Positions 1 to 7,086 of a stretch of DNA of 28,361 nt are shown here, piece after piece. Where the stretch lies: positions 1-28,361 of the forward strand of contig CALROG020000044.1 in assembly GCA_943369755.1 (NCBI GenBank), written 5' to 3'. Every line of letters begins with the position of its first letter. The stretch's first letter is position 1. This stretch comes from CALROG01 sp943369755 (GTDB lineage Bacteria; Pseudomonadota; Gammaproteobacteria; Burkholderiales; Burkholderiaceae_C). Under the pieces are notes generated by a model. That model was not told the DNA's origin, did no database searches, and saw only the letters and a list, made by a program, of their open reading frames with translations. The position numbers and the translations under genes are program-made.

Positions 1-137
1 TGGCGCTTCATCTGATGGCTCAAACCACCCCCCTTTTTGGTCATCAGCTCACATAGCTGTGTCACTGCGTCCGTACCAAAAGCTTGCTTTTGTCCGCGCG
101 CTGTGGCGCAGCTATGCACGCTACCAGAAAATCGATG

Positions 138-153
138 CTGTATAAATACTCAG
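138..153. promoter_or_regulatory. LexA (SOS) box-like palindrome
   Basis: The 16-base site CTGTATAAATACTCAG fits the CTG-N10-CAG form of the LexA operator with an AT-rich centre. On the minus strand it sits about 95 bases upstream of an ATG (41-43) whose frame leaves the window to the left. No ORF follows closely on the plus strand. It would therefore most naturally control a leftward SOS gene outside this window. Matching is by eye only. Confidence 0.45.
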
Positions 154-389
154 CTTTTGTGCTAGCAACACTGTTTTAGCAGTCGACAAAACGTAATTTC
201 TACCGCAAGACCTGCGGGATAAAACGGCGAGTGCGGAATAAACTGGACATCGAAAACTTCCCTAACTCGCATCCACATTGGGTTTGCGGCAACTGTACTG
301 TGTAAAACGGCAGGTATAAGTAAAGCCACCAAACCTCGCACCGAATTCTAGGCACTCACCCCCGCCAACACCACCCCCACGGCGCAGCG

Positions 390-568
390 CGTGCCCAGTG
401 TGCGCAAAACCCGATCAGAGTGCCGGGCTCGAAGCACGGAAGAGTTTGGGATCAGAAAGCGCGATTGTTTGAGCCGCAGGCGAGTTCGAGCGCTTCCCCC
501 AAACTCTGAGTACTGCAGAGGCTCCCCGCGAAGCGGGCCGGCACTCGGGTTTGCGCACACTGGGCACG
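390..568. repeat. Long imperfect inverted repeat, REP/MITE-like
   Basis: The left arm (390-425) and right arm (538-568) are near-perfect reverse complements: both contain the 18-base core cgtgcccagtgtgcgcaa or its complement. The left arm carries about five extra bases. Inside, agagtttggg (441-450) pairs with cccaaactct (498-507), GCTCGAA (427-433) can alternatively pair with TTCGAGC (485-491), and a small GC hairpin lies at 524-537. The transcript would form one long stem of about 180 bases. There is no transposase, so this is a non-autonomous repeat or a structured RNA. ORFs across it look spurious. Confidence 0.6.
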
Positions 569-627
569 TGCTGTGCCGCAGCGCGCGCTGCTGGGCCTAC
601 CCACAGCGACGTGAACGACTTCCGGGT

Positions 628-681
628 GCTATTAACTTTGTAGTGGGTCAGGCAGTCTACATGCGGGCTACAGCCGTTTTT
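628..681 (+). repeat. Dispersed repeat, non-coding copy
   Basis: This segment starts GCTATTAA and contains AGTGGGTCAGGCAG and GCGGGCTACAGCC. Aligned without gaps it matches the repeat inside xdhA (13267-13341, minus strand) at about 40 of 54 positions by hand count. It also shares its ends (GCTAT, and GCGGGCTACAG) with the copy in iorB (3087-3161). It abuts the stop codon of the leftward thioesterase gene, and its last bases overlap that stop. I associate such elements with Comamonadaceae intergenic regions; this is recollection, not a search. Confidence 0.6.
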
Positions 682-1099
682 AATCGCAAAGCGCCCGGAT
701 TTCGTGCGGAATGGGCAGCGCGCGGATTGCGGTTGGCTCACCGGCGCGGCGTGCCGCAAAGATGCGCACCTCGTCGCATTCCATGATCAGGTCATCGCCG
801 CGTTGAATGCGGTAGCGCTGCACGAAGCTCTTGGCGCGCCACTCGGCGATGTGCACATGCACTTGCAGCACATCGCCATAGCTGGCGGTTTTGATGAACT
901 TCGCATGGGTGTCCACCAGCGGCGTGCCAATGATGCCCAGCGTGGCCTCGGTTTCATGCCAGGGCGGCACCCCGCATTGCACGAAGAAATGGCGCGAGGC
1001 GGCGTCGATCCAGCGGAAGAAGTTGGGAAACCAGACAATGCGCGCCGGGTCGCAGTCGCCAAACTCGACGCGCACTTCGTAAACAGCAGACTTGGACAT
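680..1099 (-). CDS. Acyl-CoA thioesterase, 4-hydroxybenzoyl-CoA thioesterase/YbgC hotdog family
   Basis: A 139-residue single hotdog-fold protein that should hydrolyse an acyl- or aroyl-CoA to free acid and CoA in the cytoplasm. Near the N-terminus it carries VEFGDCDPARIVWFPNFF, the family pattern in which the Asp of the D-x-D-P segment is the catalytic acid of 4-hydroxybenzoyl-CoA thioesterase. Length is normal for the family. The reading frame is open upstream to 1156, but the ATG at 1099 is chosen because the family N-terminus begins there and the upstream part encodes a GC repeat. It is last in a leftward series after iorA, iorB and a Bug receptor. A role in releasing free acid from an aryl-CoA made by IorAB fits, but the substrate is inferred from context only. 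Confidence 0.85.
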   Translation of the reverse strand: MSKSAVYEVRVEFGDCDPARIVWFPNFFRWIDAASRHFFVQCGVPPWHETEATLGIIGTPLVDTHAKFIKTASYGDVLQVHVHIAEWRAKSFVQRYRIQRGDDLIMECDEVRIFAARRAGEPTAIRALPIPHEIRALCD

Positions 1100-1100
1100 C

Positions 1101-1146
1101 AGCCGCCGCCGGGCCGCCCCAAGGCGGCTGCGCCCCCGCGGGGGGC
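1101..1146. repeat. GC-rich double hairpin between thioesterase and Bug receptor genes
   Basis: Two adjacent hairpins occupy the 84-base gap: GCCGCC (1113-1118) with GGCGGC (1123-1128), and GCCCC (1132-1136) with GGGGC (1142-1146). An alternative longer arm AGCCGCC (1101-1107) can also pair with 1123-1129. There is no T-run on either strand, so it is not a classical intrinsic terminator. It resembles GC-rich intergenic repeats that I recall from Comamonadaceae. It could pause transcription, stabilise the upstream mRNA or lower thioesterase expression. Confidence 0.45.
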
Positions 1147-1183
1147 AGAGAGCCACACGAAGTGGGCGAACGTGGGGGCCATA

Positions 1184-2206
1184 TCAGTCGCCGGAGATTT
1201 TGCGCTCGCGGATGATCGCGCCGAAGCGCTTCGAATCCTCCGTGGCCTTGGCCGCAAACTCGGCAGGCGTGAGCGGCAGTGCCTCGCCGCCCAGCGCGGT
1301 GATGCGGTCTTTTACTGGCTGTGTGCCAAGGATGCGGTTGATCTCCCGGTTCAACCGGGCCACCACGTCCGCTGGCGTTCCGGCCGGCGCATAGAAGCCG
1401 AACACGGTGTCTGCATCAAAGCCTTTCAGGCCGGCCTCGTCCAGTGTGGGCACCTCCGGGAACAACGGCGAGCGCTTGGGGCTGCCCACCGCCAGCAGCT
1501 TCAGGCGGCCCGCGCGCACCTGTGCCAGGCCGATACCGGGGTCAAAGTAAAAGTCCAGCTGGCCTGCCAGCAGGTCTTGCAGGGCCGGGGCCGCGCCGCG
1601 GTAGGGCACATGCACCGAGAACACGCCGGCCTGGGCTTTCATCATTTCACCAGCCAGGTGCGGTGAGCTGCCGTTGCCCGGCGAGCCAAAAGACGTTTTG
1701 CCCGGGTTGGCCTTGAGGTAGGCCAGAAATTCCTTGATGTTGTTGGGCGGCAAGCTCGGCTTGGCCACCAGGTACACCAGCACGCGTGCCGCTGATGCCA
1801 CGGGCACGATGTCTTTGGCCGGGTCAAACGGCATGCGCGGATAGATGTGCGGGTTGACCGACACCATGCCGCCCGAGCTCATCAGCAATGTGTAGCCGTC
1901 GGGCGGCGACTTGGCCACCGCATCGCCACCCAGGTTGCCACCTGCACCGGCGCGGTTTTCAATCACCACCGGTTGGCCCAGCGCTTCACCCAGGGGCTGA
2001 CCGATCGCGCGGGCCAACTGGTCGGCAGCGCCGCCGGGCGGAAAGTTCACCACTACGCGGATGGGTTTGCTGGGCCATGCCTGTCCTGCGCTGGCCTGCG
2101 CCGCAGCCGGCGCGGGCAGGGCGCAGGCCAGGGCCAGGGCCAGAGCGGCCGTGGCAGCCAAAGAGGCCAGCGCCGGGTGGCGGGGGCGGGGTGTGTGCGT
2201 TGTCAT
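1184..2206 (-). CDS. Bug/TctC-family tripartite tricarboxylate transporter solute receptor
   Basis: A 340-residue periplasmic binding protein of the Bug family. It has a long Ala/Leu-rich signal peptide ending near residues 35-42, then PSKPIRVVVNFPPGGAAD, the usual start of the mature receptor, and later PDGYTLL, VPYRGAAPALQDLLAGQ and PTLDEAGLKGFDA, all typical of the family. These proteins capture carboxylates or related acids for TctAB-type permeases; no TctA or TctB is in this window, so it is an orphan receptor here. The ATG at 2206 has AAGGAG about eight bases upstream, which decides the start against the long in-frame extension. It lies 34 bases after iorB and is probably co-transcribed with iorAB. 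Ligand unknown. Confidence 0.9.
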   Translation of the reverse strand: MTTHTPRPRHPALASLAATAALALALACALPAPAAAQASAGQAWPSKPIRVVVNFPPGGAADQLARAIGQPLGEALGQPVVIENRAGAGGNLGGDAVAKSPPDGYTLLMSSGGMVSVNPHIYPRMPFDPAKDIVPVASAARVLVYLVAKPSLPPNNIKEFLAYLKANPGKTSFGSPGNGSSPHLAGEMMKAQAGVFSVHVPYRGAAPALQDLLAGQLDFYFDPGIGLAQVRAGRLKLLAVGSPKRSPLFPEVPTLDEAGLKGFDADTVFGFYAPAGTPADVVARLNREINRILGTQPVKDRITALGGEALPLTPAEFAAKATEDSKRFGAIIRERKISGD

Positions 2207-2240
2207 GGGCGTCTCCTTGTCTTGTGGGTGTCTGAACGGG

Positions 2241-3821
2241 TCAGGTCTTGCGCGGCTGGCGCATCCATCGTATCGGCTGCGCCTTGACCGGGCGTTGCGG
2301 TGCACCGTGCTGTGCCAGTGTGGCGTCCAGCGCCTTGCCTGCGTCGTCGGCCTGCGCCGCTTCGCGCGCGGCGTTGACCGCGCTGGTGGCTTGTGCGGCG
2401 TCCGGCCCGTGGGCCAGATGGTCCAGCACATGCAGCAGGTTCTCTTTGCCGCGCTCATTGGTGGCGCCGTAGCCCTTGATCAGGCGGCCACACAGCGCAA
2501 TGCCGTGGCCCAGCGGCCAGTGGCGCTGCGTGCCTTGCACCACGCCGGCCAGCCAGCGTTCGATCATCTGCTGCTCTTGGGCGTAGCGGTTGCCGCGCAC
2601 CCGCAGCCACTTCAGGCTGGCCAGCGTGCGCAGCGCCAGCATGCCGCCCACCGAGTGGCTGCCCACTTTGAGCGGCAGCGCCCAAGGTGTTTTGCCTTGG
2701 GCCACGCGGCGCTGGTCCCAGGCCAGCACGCGCGCGGCCAGCGCAGGCGGCGCCAGCGCGGCAAATTCGGGTGCGCCGGGCTTGAAGTGGTCGTAGACCT
2801 TGAGCAGGTCGTCGTCTTGCGCCTTCACCTCGCCCTTGACCCGCTGCCAGCGGCTGGCCCGGCTTTTCAGGTCGGCCACCCGCACGATGTCGTCAAACGC
2901 CATCCACAGCGCCAGCCAGCGGGCCATTTCACGGGTGGTGGCAAAGCCATTGGTTGCGGCCGGGTCCGCTTCGCGCTCGGCTTGCAGCACGCGCTGCAGG
3001 CGCTGCACATACAGCGCGGCGTAGGCCGGGCCCTGGTAGTCCAGCATTCGGGCATGGCCCAAGGCCAGCATCGGCTGCACCGCAGGCGGGAAGATAGACG
3101 CCAAATCAGCCTGTAGCCCGCTTGAAATATGCGTGAGCCGCTCCTCATTTGATAGCAATTCGGCAACCAGCGTGGTCTGCCGGGCAAGCTGGTGGGCCTG
3201 TTCGAAGGCCCGGGCAAAGCCACGCAGGCTGGCCTGGGTGGCGGCGCTGGTGCCGCCCTGGCGCACCACGGCTTCGTAGTCTTCGCGCTTGAACGGGAAC
3301 AGCCCGCTGCCTGCCACTGCGCCCAGCATCACCGCGCTGACCACGGTGCCGCACTCGCGGGCCATGGCCGCCATGTCAAACACCTGGGCACTGTGGCTTT
3401 GGGCGCGCACCACGCCCAGCAGCTCAGCGCTGTCGGCACGGCCGTCGCCCAACTGCATGCGCTCCTGGGTGGTCAGGGTGCGGCTGGACGAGGTGATGAC
3501 CCGGGTGCGTTGCGGCGTGCTCAGCCCGTTGCTGATCTGGCGCACGGTCTCCAGCAGCTCAGACGACACGATGGCGTCCAGCGCGCCGGGCACCGGGTTC
3601 AGGCTGAACACCGGGCGCTTGCCGCCCAGTTGGGCCATGGGCACGGGAAACACCTCGATGTAGTAAGTGGTGGCCCCGGTGCGCTGTGCCACGCCGGGGA
3701 TTGACGTGGCCTGGGCCGCATAGCCCGCATGGCGCGCGGTGTCGATCAGCCATTCAGTCAGCACACCACCGCCTTCGCCACCCAGGGCGCAGACCAGCAG
3801 GGAAACGGGTTGCGGGTTCAT
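2241..3821 (-). CDS. iorB: Indolepyruvate ferredoxin oxidoreductase, beta (gamma-domain) subunit, long form
   Basis: A 526-residue partner of IorA. The N-terminal part (about 1-195) is the 2-oxoacid:ferredoxin oxidoreductase gamma-type domain, with the glycine-rich ALGGEGGG at residues 12-19 and GVAQRTGATTYY further on. The remaining roughly 300 residues are a C-terminal extension typical of bacterial long forms and absent from the roughly 200-residue archaeal IorB. With IorA it would oxidatively decarboxylate an aryl-pyruvate to aryl-acetyl-CoA using ferredoxin. The ATG at 3821 overlaps the iorA stop (ATGA), implying translational coupling. Residues 221-245 (ELL...IFP) are encoded by a dispersed repeat also present in xdhA. 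The stretch follows the catalytic domain, probably in a linker. Family assignment is firm; substrate choice is inferred. Confidence 0.87.
   Translation of the reverse strand: MNPQPVSLLVCALGGEGGGVLTEWLIDTARHAGYAAQATSIPGVAQRTGATTYYIEVFPVPMAQLGGKRPVFSLNPVPGALDAIVSSELLETVRQISNGLSTPQRTRVITSSSRTLTTQERMQLGDGRADSAELLGVVRAQSHSAQVFDMAAMARECGTVVSAVMLGAVAGSGLFPFKREDYEAVVRQGGTSAATQASLRGFARAFEQAHQLARQTTLVAELLSNEERLTHISSGLQADLASIFPPAVQPMLALGHARMLDYQGPAYAALYVQRLQRVLQAEREADPAATNGFATTREMARWLALWMAFDDIVRVADLKSRASRWQRVKGEVKAQDDDLLKVYDHFKPGAPEFAALAPPALAARVLAWDQRRVAQGKTPWALPLKVGSHSVGGMLALRTLASLKWLRVRGNRYAQEQQMIERWLAGVVQGTQRHWPLGHGIALCGRLIKGYGATNERGKENLLHVLDHLAHGPDAAQATSAVNAAREAAQADDAGKALDATLAQHGAPQRPVKAQPIRWMRQPRKT
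3087..3161 (-). repeat. Dispersed repeat, in-frame copy inside iorB
   Basis: On the minus strand this 75-nt segment runs from GAATTGCTATCAAATGAG to a final CCG and is distinctly more AT-rich than the surrounding iorB codons. It aligns without gaps and in the same reading frame to 13267-13341 in xdhA, about 52 of 75 positions by hand count. Both encode a peptide of the form ELL...L...GLQ.DLA....P. It also shares GCTAT and GCGGGCTACAGGC-like ends with the non-coding copy at 628-681. The reading frame passes through uninterrupted. Confidence 0.6.
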
Positions 3822-6028
3822 GCGGGTTGCAGCAGGCGAACGAAGGCACCGCGCAGGCCGTGCAGCAGGCGTTCGGGCCATGCCGGATTCTGGATGACTT
3901 CAGCCCGGTAGAAGCTGGGGCACAGGGTGGCAGCGTGGGCGTTGGAGCCGCACAGGCCGCAGCCCACGCAGCCGTCAATCACAGTGGCCACCGGGTCTAC
4001 CTTGAGCGGGTCGGGGTTGTCTTTGAGCGTGAGCGTGGGGCAGCCCGACAGGCGAATGCAGGCGTGGTCGCCGTTGCACACGTCTTCGTCCACACCGTAC
4101 TTCACCCGCACCACCCGCTTGCCTTTTTTCAGCAGGCTGGCAATCCAGGGCTTGATGCGGCGCTGGCGTTCCAGTTGGCATTCGCCCTCGGCAATGATGA
4201 CTTTCAGGCCATTGAAGTCGCTGGTGAAGGCGTCTTTCAGGGTGGCGCGCATCTGCGCCACTTCATAGGTGTGCACGGTGCGCAGCCATTTGACGCCCAG
4301 ACCGTTCAGCGTGGATTCAATGGTCTGGTTGGTATGCACCTGGCTTAGTTGCCTGTCCGCCGCACCAGTGCGGGCCATGTCTTCGGGGGTGGAAATAATG
4401 TCCTGCGTGCCGGTGGCCGAGGTGTAGCCGTTCTTGAAGATCAACAGCACTGCGTCGTCGCCGTTGAACAGCGCGCTTTGCACGCCGGTGAGCAGCCCGT
4501 TGTGCCAGAAGCCGCCGTCACCCATGATGGCCAGCGTGCGCCGCTGCATCATGGGCGAGACGCCGGCGCGGCTGGCCAGGCTCATGCCGTAGCCCAGGAT
4601 GCTGTGGCCCATGGAAAACGGCTCGAAGGTGCCAAACGCATGGCAGCCAATGTCGCCGGCAATGTGCACTTGCCCCAGGTCTTGCTGCGCGAGCTTCAGG
4701 GCCGAGAACACCGGCCGCTCCGGGCAGCCGATGCAAAACCCCGGCGGGCGGGCAGGCAGGGCATGGTTGAGCTGCGTGGCCACGGCGGCGCGGCGGGTGC
4801 GGTTGCCGTCGAGCCATTGCCGGGCACCCGCCAGAGCAGCTGTTCGCCCTGAGCCGGTCGAAGGGCTCGCAGGCGTTTCGACAAGCTCAACGCGAACGGC
4901 GTTGAGATAGCGCTCGGCGAACGCCAGCAAGCCGCCCGCCAGCACCTCCACGCTGTATTCGCCCGCTGCGGGCAAAAGGTCTTTGCCGTGCAGCGGTGTC
5001 TGGATGTCGCGGCGGCGCAGCAGGGTGGCAATTTCCTGCTCGATGTATTCGGGCTGGCCTTCTTCGACCATCAGCACCGCGCGCTTGCCCAGGCAAAAAT
5101 CAACCACCTGTTCCGGCACTAATGGGTAGGTGACGTTCAGCACCAGCAGCGGGATGTCGCTCTGGCCAAAGGCGTCGGCCAGGCCCAGTTGCTGCAGGCT
5201 GCGCATTAATGAGTTGTACAGGCCGCCCTGGACGATGATGCCAAGGTCAGCATGCTTGCCGGGCATCAGCTCGTTCAGGCCCTGCTCGGCAATGTAGCGG
5301 CGTGCCGCCGGAATGCGCTGCTCGCCCTTGAGCTTTTCGTGGCGAAAGGTCACCGGCGGATGCGCCAGGCGCATGTAGTCAAAGCCGGCCGGGTCGCTCA
5401 TCAGTGCCCGGGTTGAAATGGCCGGCGGGCGGTTGTCTTGGGCCTCGAAGCTGCCGCGCACATGGCAGGCGCGGATGCGCAGCTCCAGCATCACCGGCAT
5501 GTTGGACGCCTCCGACAGGCGAAAGCCATGCTCCACCATGCGCACCATCTGCGGCAAATCAGGCCGCGGGTCGAGCAGGCACATGCTGCTTTTCAGTGCA
5601 TAGGCGTGGGTGCGCTCCTGGATGACCGAGGCACCTTCGCCGTAGTCTTCGCCCACCACGATCAGCGCGCCGCCAATTACGCCGGGTGACGAAAGATTGC
5701 TTAGCGCGTCAGACGCGACGTTGGTGCCCACTATGCTCTTCCAGGTCACGGCACCGCGCAACGGGTAGTGGATGGACGCGCCCAGCATGGCCGCCGCCGA
5801 CGCTTCATTTGAGCAGGCCTCCACGTGCACGCCCAACTCGTCCATGTAGGGCTTGGCCTGAACCATCACGTCCAGCAGGTGCGAGACCGGCGCGCCCTGG
5901 TAGCCCCCCACATAGGCCACGCCTGACTGCAGCAGTGCCTTGGTAATGGCCAGGATGCCCTCGCCATGAAAGGTGTCGCCCGCGCCCAGGCGCAGCGACT
6001 CAATCTCTTTGCTGAATGAAACTTCCAA
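3818..6028 (-). CDS. iorA: Indolepyruvate ferredoxin oxidoreductase, alpha (TPP and 4Fe-4S) subunit
   Basis: A 736-residue thiamine-diphosphate enzyme. The pyrimidine-binding domain has GGYQGAPVSHLLD (41-53) and a candidate activating Glu in ACSNEAS (E75). The TPP-pyrophosphate domain has MGDGGFWHNG near 498-507 followed by KNGYTSATG. Residues about 645-705 carry ferredoxin-like cysteines (CNGDHAC...GCP and CVGCGLC...LCP) for 4Fe-4S clusters. CIGCPERP lies between the halves. It decarboxylates aryl-2-oxo acids with IorB and reduces ferredoxin. No ATG is available; TTG at 6028 is preferred because AGGAG lies about nine bases upstream, while an in-frame TTG at 6085 has no visible ribosome site. 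Residues about 377-396 come from a palindromic repeat at 4842-4898. First gene of a leftward operon, divergent from a LysR regulator. Confidence 0.88.
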   Translation of the reverse strand: MEVSFSKEIESLRLGAGDTFHGEGILAITKALLQSGVAYVGGYQGAPVSHLLDVMVQAKPYMDELGVHVEACSNEASAAAMLGASIHYPLRGAVTWKSIVGTNVASDALSNLSSPGVIGGALIVVGEDYGEGASVIQERTHAYALKSSMCLLDPRPDLPQMVRMVEHGFRLSEASNMPVMLELRIRACHVRGSFEAQDNRPPAISTRALMSDPAGFDYMRLAHPPVTFRHEKLKGEQRIPAARRYIAEQGLNELMPGKHADLGIIVQGGLYNSLMRSLQQLGLADAFGQSDIPLLVLNVTYPLVPEQVVDFCLGKRAVLMVEEGQPEYIEQEIATLLRRRDIQTPLHGKDLLPAAGEYSVEVLAGGLLAFAERYLNAVRVELVETPASPSTGSGRTAALAGARQWLDGNRTRRAAVATQLNHALPARPPGFCIGCPERPVFSALKLAQQDLGQVHIAGDIGCHAFGTFEPFSMGHSILGYGMSLASRAGVSPMMQRRTLAIMGDGGFWHNGLLTGVQSALFNGDDAVLLIFKNGYTSATGTQDIISTPEDMARTGAADRQLSQVHTNQTIESTLNGLGVKWLRTVHTYEVAQMRATLKDAFTSDFNGLKVIIAEGECQLERQRRIKPWIASLLKKGKRVVRVKYGVDEDVCNGDHACIRLSGCPTLTLKDNPDPLKVDPVATVIDGCVGCGLCGSNAHAATLCPSFYRAEVIQNPAWPERLLHGLRGAFVRLLQPA
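4842..4898. repeat. Palindromic interspersed repeat carried in-frame inside iorA
   Basis: The left arm gttcgccctgagccggtcga and the right arm (4870-4898) are imperfect reverse complements around the unit GAGCTTGTCGAA or its variants. This is the widespread short palindrome usually found between genes, which encodes peptides like VELVETPASPSTGSGRT when it lies in a reading frame. Here it adds 57 nt, exactly 19 codons, between the AERYLNAV and ARQWLDGN segments of IorA, in the linker before CIGCPERP. The frame is kept. Confidence 0.75.
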
Positions 6029-6116
6029 GCGCTTGTCTCCTGCTGATGCAGGTGCCAGTTTGAGGCGCGGGCGCTCATAAATCAATAAAATACCAAAACT
6101 AAGTAATATTCATTTA
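6029..6116. promoter_or_regulatory. Divergent promoter region iorA / LysR regulator
   Basis: This is the only AT-rich stretch in the neighbourhood (about 6070-6116) and separates the divergently transcribed iorA operon and LysR gene, the usual place for a LysR-type operator and both promoters. A short dyad-like pair ATAC (6090-6093) and GTAA (6103-6106) lies here, but it does not cleanly fit the T-N11-A pattern, so no operator is claimed. Confidence 0.4.
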
Positions 6117-7016
6117 ATGCATATCAACAATCTCGACCTCAACCTGCTGCGGCTGTTTGACGCGGTGTACCGGCTGCGCAGTGTGAGCCGCGCCGCCGAG
6201 GCGCTGGACCTGACTCAGCCCGCTGTCAGCCAGGGCCTGACGCGGCTGCGCGGCTTGTTGGTAGACCCCTTGTTCATGCGCGCGGCCGGCGGCGTGCAGC
6301 CCACACCGCAGGCCACGCGGCTGGCCGAGCCGGTGCGCCAGGCGCTGGCCATGCTGGAGCAGGCGCTGGGCGAGTCAGCCGGGTTTGAGCCAATGCAGTC
6401 GCGCCGCTGCTTTCGCATCCACATGAGCGACATCGGCGAAAGCCGCTTCCTGCCCGAGTTGATGGCGCTGCTGCGGGAGCAGGCACCGGGCGTGCAGCTC
6501 GAAACCCTGCCACTGCCGCGCCCCGCCATCAATGACGCGCTGGACAGCGGGCAGATCGACTTTGCCTTTGGCTTCCTGCCCATGGTGAAAGACGCCCAGC
6601 GGGTGCAGTTGCTCAAAGACCGCTACATCGTGATGCTGCGTGCCGGCCACCCCTTTTTGCGTCAGCACCGGCACAAACGTGGTGCTGCGCTGATTGAGGC
6701 CTTGCATCAGCTTGAATTTGTCTGCGTGCGGACCCACGCCGACACCCTGCGCACGCTGCAGCAGCTCAAGCTGGAAGGCCGGGTGCGCCTGACCACCGAG
6801 CACTTTCTGGTGCTGCCGTCCATCGTGCAGGCCACCGACCTGGCGGTGGTGATGCCTCGCAGCATTGCGCTGGGCTTTGAAGGCGACTACGCCATTGTCG
6901 AGCCCGCCTTTGCCTTGCGCGACTTTGCGGTGTCGCTGCACTGGAGCCGCCGCTTTGAGGCCGACCCCGGCAACCAGTGGCTGCGCGCCCAGATCGTGCA
7001 GGCCTTCAGGGCATGA
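6117..7016 (+). CDS. LysR-family transcriptional regulator, probable regulator of the iorAB operon
   Basis: A 299-residue LysR-type protein. The N-terminal winged helix-turn-helix spans about residues 1-62 (NLLRLFDAVYRLRSVSRAAE followed by LTQPAVSQGLTRLR). The rest is the periplasmic-binding-protein-like effector domain. It is transcribed away from iorA across an AT-rich gap of under 90 bases, the classical arrangement in which a LysR protein controls the divergent gene. The next genes on its own strand (a Bug receptor and an MmgE/PrpD protein) may also be under its control. No clear Shine-Dalgarno precedes the ATG at 6117, but homology of the HTH to the very N-terminus supports this start. 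Effector unknown; an aryl-pyruvate or related acid is a guess from context. Confidence 0.88.
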   Translation: MHINNLDLNLLRLFDAVYRLRSVSRAAEALDLTQPAVSQGLTRLRGLLVDPLFMRAAGGVQPTPQATRLAEPVRQALAMLEQALGESAGFEPMQSRRCFRIHMSDIGESRFLPELMALLREQAPGVQLETLPLPRPAINDALDSGQIDFAFGFLPMVKDAQRVQLLKDRYIVMLRAGHPFLRQHRHKRGAALIEALHQLEFVCVRTHADTLRTLQQLKLEGRVRLTTEHFLVLPSIVQATDLAVVMPRSIALGFEGDYAIVEPAFALRDFAVSLHWSRRFEADPGNQWLRAQIVQAFRA

Positions 7017-7086
7017 CCGCGCAGGGTCGCTGGCGGGTGGAATTCGTCACAATGCGCAATCAACAAGAATCTTCTGGAGACAAGCC

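Larger units (their letters stand above)
1..679. other. Gene-poor leading region
   Basis: No convincing complete gene is seen. Frame 2 of the plus strand is open from the window edge to a TAA ending at 145, and could be the last 48 codons of a gene entering from the left, but nothing in it is recognisable. On the minus strand an ATG at 41-43 opens a frame that runs off the left edge after 14 codons. Bases 160-380 look non-coding and more AT-rich than the rest of the window. The remainder is taken up by the LexA-like site, the long inverted repeat and the dispersed repeat listed separately. Confidence 0.5.

Noticed and set aside
391..786. Open frames of over 100 codons on both strands across the inverted repeat
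   Set aside because: They follow the palindrome, are Arg/Cys/Pro-rich with no domain, and mirror each other on both strands as expected for a repeat.
2061..3116. 351-codon plus-strand ORF opposite the Bug receptor and iorB
   Set aside because: Spans two real genes and their gap on the other strand and shows no recognisable domain.
6083..6108. LysR operator (T-N11-A) in the iorA/LysR gap
   Set aside because: The ATAC and GTAA half-sites are present but their spacing does not give a clean T-N11-A or ATAC-N7-GTAT site.
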